From assembly GCF_030530945.1 (NCBI RefSeq), contig NZ_JAUMTZ010000007.1, forward strand, positions 72,906 through 136,905: a stretch of DNA of 64,000 nucleotides, written 5' to 3'. A program made the translations under genes and the position numbers. Source of the stretch: Kocuria sp. Its GTDB lineage: Bacteria; Actinomycetota; Actinomycetes; Actinomycetales; Micrococcaceae. Below are positions 8,625-18,046 of the stretch, piece after piece (the stretch's first letter is position 1; each line of letters starts with the position of its first letter). Below the pieces are notes generated by a model, which saw only the letters and a program-made list of their open reading frames with translations, did not search any database and was not told the DNA's origin.

Positions 8625-9116
8625 TCAGCCGACCACCGGTTCTCCCGGCTCCAGGCCGGTGCGTGCGCCCTGCTCCACCGCGGTCTGCAGGAACGTCACC
8701 GCGGCGGCCTGGTCCACCCTGTCCATGTGGTGCCGTCGGGAGACACCCGAGTCCAGCAGCGACTGGTGTGCAGTCACCGTGGACAGCCGCTCGTCCACCA
8801 GGCGCACCGCTGTGGTGCACCCCCGTGAGCCTAGCCGACGCCGCAGGCTCGCGGCGTAATCCCGCGCCATCCGTGTGGACTCGTTCTCACCGCCGTCGAG
8901 GCTGTACGGCAGGCCCACGTAGACCGTGCGGACCCCCCGCTCCTCGCAGAGCCTGGTGATGATCTTCACATCGAACGCCTTGCGGGCGTCGCGGTCCCTG
9001 GTGAGCGTCTGGTCCGGCGTGGCCAGCACGGCCCGCGGGTCGGTCAGGGCGATGCCCACCCTGACCCGACCCACGTCCACACCCATGCGCACGCCGGGCT
9101 CGAACCGCTCGGGCAT
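8625..9116 (-). CDS. ruvX: Putative Holliday junction resolvase / pre-16S rRNA nuclease YqgF
   Basis: 163 residues. A RNase H-fold protein described as a pre-16S rRNA 5'-end nuclease, also named RuvX for its resolvase-like fold. GVDVGRVRVGIALTD near residues 12-26 carries the first catalytic aspartate, VYVGLPYSLDG follows, and VRLVDERLSTVTA holds the catalytic acidic residues. ATG 9116 shares one base with the alaS stop (TGATG), so it is coupled to alaS. The 81-base gap to mltG contains a short GGGGC-GCCCC hairpin at about 8608-8620. Confidence 0.92.
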   Translation of the reverse strand: MPERFEPGVRMGVDVGRVRVGIALTDPRAVLATPDQTLTRDRDARKAFDVKIITRLCEERGVRTVYVGLPYSLDGGENESTRMARDYAASLRRRLGSRGCTTAVRLVDERLSTVTAHQSLLDSGVSRRHHMDRVDQAAAVTFLQTAVEQGARTGLEPGEPVVG

Positions 9117-11800
9117 CAGACCGCCGCGGCGATCTGACGCCGGACGGCCTCCAGTGCCTCCGGGATCCTCGCGGGATCGGAGCCACCGCCCTGCGCGACG
9201 TCGGGCTTGCCGCCGCCACCGCCACCCAGGGTGCTCGCGACGGTGCGCACGAGCTGGCCCGCGGCGATTCCGGCGTCCCGGGCGGCGTCGTTGACGGCCA
9301 CCACCACGAGGGGACGGCCGTTGGCCACACCGGCCACGACCGCCACGGCGGCCTCGGTGCCCAGGCGCGAGCGCAGGTCCAGGGCCAGGGTGCGCAGGGC
9401 GTCCGCCGAGTCGATCTCGCCGGCGTCGTGCAGCACGGCCGTGACCGCGCCCACGCGCTCGGCGCTGCCCGCGAGCTGACCCGCCTGCGCCTGCAGCTGC
9501 TGCTGCCGCAGCCCGGCGAGCTGGCGCTCGGTCTCCCGCAGCTTGTCCAGGGTGGCCGCCAGCCGCTCCGGCAGCTCGGCGCTCGACTGCACCTTGAGCA
9601 TGCCCGTGAGCTGGTTGACCAGGGTGCGCTCGGCGGCCAGGTGGTTGAACGAGTTCAGCCCCACGAGGGCCTCCACGCGGCGGTTGCCCGAGCCCACGGA
9701 CTGCTCCGAGACCAGGGACAGCGAGCCCAGCTGGGAGGTGGAGCCCACGTGGGTGCCACCGCACAGCTCGCGGGACCACGGGCCGTTCATCTCGACCACG
9801 CGGACCTCGTTGCCGTACTTCTCCCCGAACAGGGACATGGCGCCGAGCTTCTTGGCCTCGGCCAGCGGCATCTCGCGGGTGACCACCTCGAAGTCGTCGC
9901 GGATCGCGGTGTTCGCGATCTGCTCGATCTCCTGCAGCTGCGACGGCGTGACGGCCTCCCCGTGGGAGAAGTCGAAGCGCAGGTATCCCTCCTTGTTGAA
10001 GGAGCCGCGCTGGACGGCGTCGGGCCCCAGGACGTCGTGCAGCGCCGCGTGCACCACGTGCGTGCCGGAGTGGGCGGCTTCGCCGTCGTGGCGGCGGCGG
10101 GAGTCCACCCGCGCGGTGACCTCGTCCCCCACGACCACCTGGCCGGCGGCCACCGTGACCTTGTGCACGGACAGACCCTTGACGGGCTGCTGGACGTCCT
10201 CGACCGTGAGACGCAGACCGGCATCGGACTCGATGACGCCCACGTCCGCGGCCTGGCCACCCGCCTCGGCGTAGAACGGGGTGCGCTCCAGGACCACCTC
10301 CACGTGCTCGCCCTCGCTCGCCGCGGGCACGGAGACACCGCCGGCGAGGACCGCGCGCACGGTGGTGGGGGTCACGAGCTCGGTGTAGCCGGTGAACTCG
10401 CTGCCGTGGTCGTCGAGCATGCGGCGCAGCTCCGAGAGGTCCGCCATGGCGCCCTTCTTGGCGCGGGCGTCCTCCTGGGCACGGTGGCGCTGCTCGGCCA
10501 TCAGCTCGCGGAACGCGGTCTCGTCCACCGAGACCCCGGCCTCGCCGGCCATCTCCAGGGTCAGGTCGATGGGGAAGCCGAAGGTGTCGTGCAGGGCGAA
10601 GGCGTCGGCGCCGCTCAGGGGGCGCTTCTGGCCCTTGGCCACCTCCACGGCGTGCTCCAGGCGCGTGGTGCCGGACTCCACGGTCTTCAGGAACGCCCGC
10701 TCCTCGGCGTAGGCGATCCGGGAGATGCGCTCGAAGTCCTCCGCGACCACCGGGTAGACGCCCTTCATGGCGTCCCGGGACTCCGGCAGCAGCACGGGCA
10801 GGCAGGGGTCCGTCACGCCCAGCAGGCGCATGGCACGAACGGCCCGGCGCAGCAGCCGGCGCAGGATGTAGCCACGGCCCTCGTTGCCGGGGGTCACACC
10901 GTCGGCGATGAGCATCAGCGAGGAGCGCACGTGGTCCGCGACCACGCGCATCCGGACGTCGTCCTCGTAGCCCTCCTCACCGGCGCGCTCCGCGCCGTGG
11001 TACCGGCGGCCCGAGAGCTTCGCCGCGGCGTCCAGCACGGGCCGGACCTGGTCCGTCTCGTAGAAGTTCTCCACGCCCTGCAGCAGCATGGCCAGGCGCT
11101 CCACGCCCAGACCGGTGTCGATGTTCTTGCGCGGCAGGTCTCCGAGGATCTCGTAGTCCTTGCCGTTGCCCTCGCCGCGCTGGTACTGCATGAACACGAG
11201 GTTCCAGATCTCGATGTAGCGGTCGTCGTCCACCGCCGGACCGCCGTCCTTGCCGTAGCGCGGACCGCGGTCGTAGAAGATCTCGGAGTCCGGCCCGGCC
11301 GGGCCCGGCTGCCCCGTGTCCCAGTAGTTCTCGTCCCGGCCCATCCGCTGGATGCGCTCGGCGGGAACGCCCACGGTGTCGTGCCACAGGTCGTAGGACT
11401 CCTGGTCCCCCTCGTACACGGTGACCCACAGCCGCTCGGGGTCCAGCCCGAAGCCGCCCTGGTCGAGGGGGCTAGTGAGCAGCTCCCACGCCATGGGGAT
11501 CGCCCGGGACTTGAAGTAGTCGCCGAAGGAGAAGTTCCCCGCCATCTGGAAGAACGTGCCGTGGCGGGCGGTCTTGCCCACCTCGTCGATGTCCAGCGTG
11601 CGGATGCACTTCTGCACGGACGTGGCCCGGCTGTACGGGGGCGTCTCCTGTCCCAGGAAGTAGGGGATGAACGGCACCATGCCCGCGATGGTGAACATGG
11701 CTCCGGGCTGCTGGGAAACCAGTGAGGCCGAGGGCACCACGTGGTGGCCCTTGCCTTCGAAGTAGCTCAGCCAGCGCTGGGTGATCTCATGAGAGAGCAT
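9116..11800 (-). CDS. alaS: Alanine-tRNA ligase
   Basis: 894 residues, full length. Charges tRNA-Ala and edits mischarged Ser or Gly. The N-terminal class II catalytic domain is seen in TIAGMVPFIPYFLGQE, TSVQKCIRTLDID and TGLGVERLAMLLQG. The editing domain has the zinc pair HSGTHVVHAALH and LCGGTHV. A C-terminal coiled-coil and glycine-rich C-Ala domain with a GGGGGGKPDVAQGG stretch completes it. ATG 11800 (MLSHEITQRW) overlaps the preceding gene stop as TAATG and has a GGAAGGAAA site; the longer frame to 11896 is rejected. Confidence 0.97.
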   Translation of the reverse strand: MLSHEITQRWLSYFEGKGHHVVPSASLVSQQPGAMFTIAGMVPFIPYFLGQETPPYSRATSVQKCIRTLDIDEVGKTARHGTFFQMAGNFSFGDYFKSRAIPMAWELLTSPLDQGGFGLDPERLWVTVYEGDQESYDLWHDTVGVPAERIQRMGRDENYWDTGQPGPAGPDSEIFYDRGPRYGKDGGPAVDDDRYIEIWNLVFMQYQRGEGNGKDYEILGDLPRKNIDTGLGVERLAMLLQGVENFYETDQVRPVLDAAAKLSGRRYHGAERAGEEGYEDDVRMRVVADHVRSSLMLIADGVTPGNEGRGYILRRLLRRAVRAMRLLGVTDPCLPVLLPESRDAMKGVYPVVAEDFERISRIAYAEERAFLKTVESGTTRLEHAVEVAKGQKRPLSGADAFALHDTFGFPIDLTLEMAGEAGVSVDETAFRELMAEQRHRAQEDARAKKGAMADLSELRRMLDDHGSEFTGYTELVTPTTVRAVLAGGVSVPAASEGEHVEVVLERTPFYAEAGGQAADVGVIESDAGLRLTVEDVQQPVKGLSVHKVTVAAGQVVVGDEVTARVDSRRRHDGEAAHSGTHVVHAALHDVLGPDAVQRGSFNKEGYLRFDFSHGEAVTPSQLQEIEQIANTAIRDDFEVVTREMPLAEAKKLGAMSLFGEKYGNEVRVVEMNGPWSRELCGGTHVGSTSQLGSLSLVSEQSVGSGNRRVEALVGLNSFNHLAAERTLVNQLTGMLKVQSSAELPERLAATLDKLRETERQLAGLRQQQLQAQAGQLAGSAERVGAVTAVLHDAGEIDSADALRTLALDLRSRLGTEAAVAVVAGVANGRPLVVVAVNDAARDAGIAAGQLVRTVASTLGGGGGGKPDVAQGGGSDPARIPEALEAVRRQIAAAV

Positions 11801-12264
11801 TACCGTTCGTTTCCTTCCGAGGGGACGTGGTCCACGACCGTGCCCCGGGGGTCCTCCGGGGCGGACGTGCTCTGGTGCGGCGTGACGGAGCGCCACGGGG
11901 CGCCCGCCGGGGGCACGGCGGCGTCGTGCGCGGTGGGGTGGGCTGCGCCCGGGTGGTTCGCGGTGTGGTCCACCGGCGTGCGCACCCCGAACTGCTCGCG
12001 CAGCTGCGCCTCGCGCTCGTCCATCCCGGCGCGCACGCGCGCGGCGAACTCCCCGAAGCGGCGGGCCGTGGTGCGCAGCAGCTCGACGCCGCCCGAGACG
12101 GGCCTGCGCTCGACGTCGCCGGGCGCGGTGCGCGCCACCGCGGTGCCGGTCTGGAGGCGGCGCCCGAGGGCCTCACGGGCGGCGGGGTCGGAGGCCACGC
12201 GCGTGGCCGCTCCCCCCACGATCGCGCCCGCGGCGAGCAGGGCGAGTCTGGACCACATTCCCAT
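11800..12264 (-). CDS. DUF6167-like small membrane-anchored protein
   Basis: 154 residues. The N-terminus MGMWSRLALLAAGAIVGGAAT is one hydrophobic segment of about 18 residues with little before it, so it is probably membrane-anchored. A short helical stretch follows with charged residues (REALGRRL, FGEFAARVRAGMDEREAQLREQFG at about 88-111), and the last 45 residues are low-complexity Pro/Ala/His. This matches the uncharacterised family found between DUF948 and alaS in many actinobacteria. It overlaps alaS by one base and follows the DUF948 gene by 3 bases. No function is known. Confidence 0.75.
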   Translation of the reverse strand: MGMWSRLALLAAGAIVGGAATRVASDPAAREALGRRLQTGTAVARTAPGDVERRPVSGGVELLRTTARRFGEFAARVRAGMDEREAQLREQFGVRTPVDHTANHPGAAHPTAHDAAVPPAGAPWRSVTPHQSTSAPEDPRGTVVDHVPSEGNER

Positions 12265-12267
12265 TGT

Positions 12268-12702
12268 TCAGCTCCGGGGGTCGGCGGTGTCGGGGGACGG
12301 TGCGTCCGCGGGGTCCGTGGTCCCCGGTTGCGGGGCGGCAGCACCCGGCGCCGCCGCCTGCTGGGGCGAGAACGCGCGGCGCAACCCGTGGGAGAAGGAC
12401 GCCACCTTGATCAGGGGCTGACCCACCGTGGAGGCCACCAGCGAGGAGAGCGCCGAGACGTTCGCGGAGGCGTCCGAGACGTTGGAGGTGATCCCGTCCA
12501 CCTTCTCCAGCTGCGTGTTGGTGGTGCTCACGGTGCGCGTGACCTCGTCGATCAGCGGCGTGGTGCCGTCGTTGACGGAGCGGATGGTCAGGCGCAGCTC
12601 GTCGAACACGCGCCCCAGCTTCACGATCGGCAGGGCCAGCAGGCCCACGAGGACCGCGAACACCAGCACCGCGAGCAGACCGGCGACATCTCCACCGTCC
12701 AT
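12268..12702 (-). CDS. DUF948 domain membrane protein
   Basis: 144 residues from ATG 12702 (MDGGDVAGLLAVLVFAVLVG). One N-terminal membrane segment is followed by a heptad-like helical region with many Val, Thr and Asn residues (RTVSTTNTQLEKVDGITSN), the DUF948 pattern, and a Pro/Ala-rich tail. A longer start at 12735 is possible but adds a tail not typical of the family. It lies between rpsD and the DUF6167 gene, the conserved actinobacterial setting. The methyl-acceptor-like helices suggest self-association, but this is inference. Confidence 0.8.
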   Translation of the reverse strand: MDGGDVAGLLAVLVFAVLVGLLALPIVKLGRVFDELRLTIRSVNDGTTPLIDEVTRTVSTTNTQLEKVDGITSNVSDASANVSALSSLVASTVGQPLIKVASFSHGLRRAFSPQQAAAPGAAAPQPGTTDPADAPSPDTADPRS

Positions 12703-12841
12703 GGGTGACCACCACTTCCGTCCGTGCATCGTCATCGGGTCGGAGCCAAGACGCCCGACCGATCCGCAACTCTACCCAACAAAACCGGGCGCGGGCGCAC
12801 CCGGTCCCCGTGCCCCGGGCGCCGTGCGGGCCCGGGAACGC

Positions 12842-12873
12842 GGACAGCCCGCGGATTCCTCCGCGGGCTGTCC
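12842..12873 (-). terminator. Strong hairpin after rpsD
   Basis: GGACAGCCCGCGGA pairs perfectly with TCCGCGGGCTGTCC across a 4-base loop (14 base pairs), 38 bases past the rpsD stop. There is no T-run. It probably ends or attenuates the rpsD transcript before the DUF948-alaS group. Confidence 0.7.
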
Positions 12874-12911
12874 TGCGGCCGCCCGGGTGGGGCGGCCTGG
12901 TGCTCGGACGG

Positions 12912-13550
12912 TCAGGCCATCCGGGCGTAGTACTCGACCACGAGCTGCTCCTCGCAGGTCACGGGGACCTCGGAGCGCTCGGGCTTGCGCGTGAGCGTGG
13001 CCTGCAGCCGGTCGATCTTCACGTCCAGGTACGGCGGGGTGTTCGGCAGAACATCCTGGTTCGCACCGGTCGCGGCGATCTGGAAGGGGACCATCTTCTC
13101 GGAGCGCGGGTGCACGTGGACCATCTGGCCCGGGCGCACGCGGTACGAGGGACGGTCCACGCGCTGGCCGTCCACCATGATGTGGCGGTGGACCACGGCC
13201 TGGCGGGCCGCGGCCATGGTGCGCACGAAGCCTGCACGCAGGACCAGGGCGTCGAGACGGGTCTCGAGCAGAGCGATGAGGTTCTCACCGGTCTGGCCCT
13301 CCACGCGCTTGGCCTCCACGTAGGCGCGGTGCATCTGCTTCTCGCGGATGTTGTACTGCGCACGCAGACGCTGCTTCTCGGTCAGACGCACCTTGTAGTC
13401 GGAGTCCTGCTTCCGGCGGGCACGGCCGTGCTCACCGGGGGCGTACGGACGACGCTCGAAGTACTTCTCGGCCTTCGGCGTCAGGGCGATGCCGAGGGCA
13501 CGGGACTTGCGCACCTGGCGGCGCGCACGAGAGCTGTTGTTCTGGGACAA
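12912..13550 (-). CDS. rpsD: 30S ribosomal protein S4
   Basis: 212 residues from a TTG start with AGGAAAGG upstream. S4 starts 30S assembly by binding the 16S 5' domain. SRALGIALTPKAEKYFERRPYAPGEHGRARR and ARQAVVHRHIMVDGQRVDRPSYRVRPG (S4 RNA-binding domain) are clear. The N-terminus has no CXXC cysteines, so this is the zinc-free (C-minus) type. It stands alone, apart from the S13-S11-rpoA cluster, as in other Micrococcales. The rare TTG start and the structured leader (13579-13596 and 13695-13731) may limit its synthesis. Confidence 0.97.
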   Translation of the reverse strand: MSQNNSSRARRQVRKSRALGIALTPKAEKYFERRPYAPGEHGRARRKQDSDYKVRLTEKQRLRAQYNIREKQMHRAYVEAKRVEGQTGENLIALLETRLDALVLRAGFVRTMAAARQAVVHRHIMVDGQRVDRPSYRVRPGQMVHVHPRSEKMVPFQIAATGANQDVLPNTPPYLDVKIDRLQATLTRKPERSEVPVTCEEQLVVEYYARMA

Positions 13551-13578
13551 GACTTGCCTTTCCTGCGGTTCGACGGCG

Positions 13579-13596
13579 CCCGGGGACGTCCCCGGG
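13579..13596 (-). repeat. Perfect 18-base palindrome in the rpsD leader
   Basis: CCCGGGGACGTCCCCGGG is its own reverse complement and ends 29 bases upstream of the TTG start of rpsD. As RNA it could form a GC stem close to the ribosome site; as DNA it could be a dimer operator. S4 controls its own mRNA in some bacteria, but there is no direct evidence here. Confidence 0.45.
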
Positions 13597-13694
13597 TTCC
13601 GTTCTGTGTGGTACTGGCCTCCGGCGTGTGGACATCGGTTCCCACGGGAGAGGTGCGGATCAGCCGCAATCCGACGGACCTAGCGTCGTGCTGC

Positions 13695-13731
13695 GCGCCT
13701 GGGACCGCAGGGGTGCCGCGGTCCCGGGCGC
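13695..13731 (-). terminator. Terminator hairpin of the glp operon
   Basis: GCGCC-x-GGGACCGC pairs with GCGGTCCC-x-GGCGC, 13 base pairs with one mismatch and a loop of nine bases, located 43 bases after the glpK stop and about 145 bases before rpsD. No T-run. Best read as the end of the glpD-glpF-glpK transcript. Confidence 0.6.
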
Positions 13732-13773
13732 GTGATGGCACGACGTGCCAGCCAGCCGTCAACTATAGCCGAC

Positions 13774-15294
<1,521 letters not shown>

Positions 15295-15346
15295 GGGTGA
15301 CTCCTTCGTCAAAAGTGCTGCTGGGGCTCCGAGGTGTGGGGTGGGG

Positions 15347-16096
15347 CTAGCCGATCACGGCCGCGGCCACACCGGCCAGCGCGCCGCCCACGAGCGGCCC
15401 GAGAACCGGGACCCACGCGTAGGACCAGTTGCTGCTGAGCTTGCCGGGGATCGGCAGCAGCGCGTGGACGATGCGCGGGCTGAGGTCGCGCGCCGGGTTG
15501 ATGGCGTAGCCGGTGGGCCCGCCCAGGCTCATGCCGATCGCCACCACGAGCACGGCCACGGCCAGCGGGCCCAGCTCGCTCGGGGTCTCGCCGAACATGA
15601 GGATCACGTAGACGAGCACGAAGGTGGCGATGGCCTCGGTCATGAAGTTCCAGCCGTAGCTGCGGATCTCCGGGCCCGTGGAGAACACGTCGATGGTGGG
15701 CACACCCTCACGCCCGGCCTCGTCGAAGTGCTTCTTGTAGGCGAGCCAGCACACGAGCGCACCCACGAGGCCGCCCACGAACTGCGCCACCAGGTAGACG
15801 ACCGTGCTCGCGAAGCTCACGGCCACCCCTGGGGAGTACTCCGTGTTGCCCGCGGCGAGCATGCCCACGGTCACCGCGGGGTTCAGGTGGGCGCCCGAGG
15901 CGTGCGCCACGTAGACACCGGCGAAGACGGCGAAGCCCCAGCCGAAGCTGATGAGCAGCCAGTCCGCCCCGTTGCCCTTGGTCCGCGGCAGCACCACGTT
16001 GGCCACCACGCCGCAGCCCAGCAGCACCAGCACCGCGGTGCCGAAGGCCTCCGACATGAAAACGGTGGACAGCGCCACCTCGGTCACTTCATTCAC
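15347..16096 (-). CDS. glpF: Glycerol uptake facilitator (aquaglyceroporin)
   Basis: 249 residues, an MIP-family channel with about six membrane segments. The two half-helix motifs are SGAHLNPAVTVG (about residues 66-77) and GYAINPARDLSPR in the second half; the aspartate of NPARD favours glycerol transport over water-only aquaporins. GGAGG precedes the ATG. It lies between glpD and glpK in one operon and supplies glycerol to the kinase. Confidence 0.95.
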   Translation of the reverse strand: MNEVTEVALSTVFMSEAFGTAVLVLLGCGVVANVVLPRTKGNGADWLLISFGWGFAVFAGVYVAHASGAHLNPAVTVGMLAAGNTEYSPGVAVSFASTVVYLVAQFVGGLVGALVCWLAYKKHFDEAGREGVPTIDVFSTGPEIRSYGWNFMTEAIATFVLVYVILMFGETPSELGPLAVAVLVVAIGMSLGGPTGYAINPARDLSPRIVHALLPIPGKLSSNWSYAWVPVLGPLVGGALAGVAAAVIG

Positions 16097-16118
16097 TGCA
16101 CCCTCCAGGGTGTTCCGA

Positions 16119-16143
16119 GGGGCCCGGAGGGATTCCGGGCCCC
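16119..16143 (-). repeat. Hairpin between glpD and glpF
   Basis: GGGGCCCGG and CCGGGCCCC form a perfect 9-base-pair stem with a 7-base loop in the 57-base gap between glpD and glpF. No T-run. It could attenuate transcription or stabilise a processed end, giving different amounts of GlpD and GlpF-GlpK. Confidence 0.45.
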
Positions 16144-16153
16144 AGATCCTTCA

Positions 16154-17878
16154 TCAGCGCTGAGGGTACGGGTCCCCGGCCCCCTGGCGGAGCTCCTGGG
16201 CCTTCTCCTCGTCGTTCTCCTCGAGCGCGGCGTGCTCGGCACGGCGCATGGTCTCGTAGAGCTCCACCTGGCGGGAGCGCTCGGCCTCGTCCCAGCCGAG
16301 GACCTCGCCCATGATGCGGGCGATCTCGGGTGCCGCGGCGGAGCCGCCGTCGCGCTGCTCGTAGTTCAGGTGCGTGCGCCGGCACATCACGTCCTCGAGG
16401 TCCAGGGCGCCCTCGTGGGTGGCGGCGCGCTGGATCTCGATCTTGAGGTACTGCTCGGCGCCCGGCACCGGCTCGCCCAGCTCCGGGTGGTCGGTGATGG
16501 TGTCCAGCATCTCGAGCGTCTCGTCGCCGTAGCGGTTGAGCAGCCGCTCCACGACCACCTGCTCCATGCCGGCGCGCGCGGCCAGGTGTTCGGACTGGTT
16601 CATCAGCCCGGACCAGCCCTGCGCGCCCAGCAGGGCGACGTGCTCGGTGATGGAGGGGTTCTCCTTGGCGGCGCTCTTGCCCAGGGCGGCGTCCACGGCG
16701 TCCTTGCCCATCACGCGGTAGGTGGTGAGCTTGCCGCCGGCGATCGTGAACAGACCGGGTGCCGCCTCCACCACGGAGTGCTCGCGGGAGATCTTGGTGG
16801 ACGGGGTGGCCTCGCCCTTGGTGCCCGGCTGCACCAGGGGACGCAGACCGGCCCACGTGCCGATGACGTCGTCCATGGTCAGCGGATCGCGGAGGATCTT
16901 GTTCGCGTGCTCCAGGACGTACTCCACGTCCTCGCGCGTGGCGGTGGGGGTGGCGAGATCCCGCTCGTACGGGGTGTCCGTGGTGCCGATCACCCAGTAG
17001 TTGTCCCACGGGATGATGAACAGCACGGACTTCTCGGTCTGCAGGATGATGCCGGTGGAGCCGTCCAGCCGCTCCTTGGGGACCACCACGTGGATGCCCT
17101 TGGAGGCCAGCACCTTGAGGCCGGTCTCGGAGTCCGCGAGGTCCTGGACGGGCTCGGTCCACACACCGGCGGCGGAGATCACGACCTTGGCGCGCACCTC
17201 GCGCGTCTCACCCGTGGTGAGGTCCTCCATGTGGGCGCCCACCACGCGGCCGGACTCGTCGCGGATCAGGTTGCGGGCCGCGGCGCGGTTGGCGGCGAGC
17301 GCGCCGTAGCGCTGGGCGGTGCGCACGAGGTCCAGGGTCAGGCGGGCGTCGTCCACGCGGCCGTCCCAGTAGGCGATGGCGCCCACGGCGGCGTCGTCGC
17401 GCATGGCCGGGAAGGTGCGGCGCACGCCCGCGGCGCTGAGGTGGCGCTGGATGGGGAGGGACTCCGCCTTGGCCCCCACGTGGGCCAGGGTGTCGTACAT
17501 GCCGATGCCGGTGGCCACGAACGGACGCTCCCAGACCTTGTGGGTCAGGGGGTACATGAACTGGATGGGCTTCACCAGGTGGGGGGCCAGCCGGTGCATG
17601 AGGAGGTCGCGCTCCTTCAGCGCCTCCGCCACGAGGGCGAAGTTCAGCTGCATCAGGTACCGCAGACCGCCGTGGACCAGCTTGGACGAGCGCGAGGAGG
17701 TGCCCTCGGCCCAGTCCTGCGCGTCGATGACTGCAGTCGAGAGACCGCGGGTGGCGGCGTCCAGGGCGATGCCCGCGCCCGTGATGCCGCCGCCGATGAC
17801 CAGCACGTCCACGGGGTGCTCGGCCATGGCCCGGAGGTCGTTGCTGCGCTGCTGTGCGTTCAGAGAAGTCAGAGGCAC
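16154..17878 (-). CDS. glpD: Aerobic glycerol-3-phosphate dehydrogenase
   Basis: 574 residues. A membrane-associated FAD enzyme that oxidises glycerol 3-phosphate to dihydroxyacetone phosphate and passes electrons to quinone. The FAD-binding VIGGGITGAGIALDAATRG is near residues 27-45; TSSRSSKLVHGGLRYL and GGKLTTYRVMGKDA are family signatures. Two GTG starts are possible: 17887 has AGGA directly against it, while 17878 has AGGAG eight bases upstream and is preferred. First gene of the glycerol operon. The leader has a CTACC-GGTAG inverted repeat at 17894-17907, a possible operator. Confidence 0.96.
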   Translation of the reverse strand: MPLTSLNAQQRSNDLRAMAEHPVDVLVIGGGITGAGIALDAATRGLSTAVIDAQDWAEGTSSRSSKLVHGGLRYLMQLNFALVAEALKERDLLMHRLAPHLVKPIQFMYPLTHKVWERPFVATGIGMYDTLAHVGAKAESLPIQRHLSAAGVRRTFPAMRDDAAVGAIAYWDGRVDDARLTLDLVRTAQRYGALAANRAAARNLIRDESGRVVGAHMEDLTTGETREVRAKVVISAAGVWTEPVQDLADSETGLKVLASKGIHVVVPKERLDGSTGIILQTEKSVLFIIPWDNYWVIGTTDTPYERDLATPTATREDVEYVLEHANKILRDPLTMDDVIGTWAGLRPLVQPGTKGEATPSTKISREHSVVEAAPGLFTIAGGKLTTYRVMGKDAVDAALGKSAAKENPSITEHVALLGAQGWSGLMNQSEHLAARAGMEQVVVERLLNRYGDETLEMLDTITDHPELGEPVPGAEQYLKIEIQRAATHEGALDLEDVMCRRTHLNYEQRDGGSAAAPEIARIMGEVLGWDEAERSRQVELYETMRRAEHAALEENDEEKAQELRQGAGDPYPQR

Positions 17879-17893
17879 TGTTGCCACTCCTGT

Positions 17894-17907
17894 CTACCGG
17901 TGGGTAG
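17894..17907. promoter_or_regulatory. Small inverted repeat upstream of glpD
   Basis: CTACC, four bases, GGTAG, lying 16 bases upstream of the preferred glpD start. A site of this size and position could bind a regulator of the glycerol operon. No regulator gene is adjacent and no consensus is recognised. Confidence 0.25.
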
Positions 17908-18046
17908 CTGGGGATTCTTTCGGGTTCGCTCCAGGATAGTCGTCATGCTCCGGGGCAGGAACCGGGCGCCGGCGCAGCCCCGGGCACACCCCGAGCACCC
18001 CGGCGAGCGGGCGGACCGCACGCCCACGAACCACCGCCGCGTGGTC

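Noticed and set aside
11800..12264. Possibility that the DUF6167 gene is an N-terminal piece of alaS.
   Set aside because: It is in a different frame, has its own start and stop, and alaS is complete without it.
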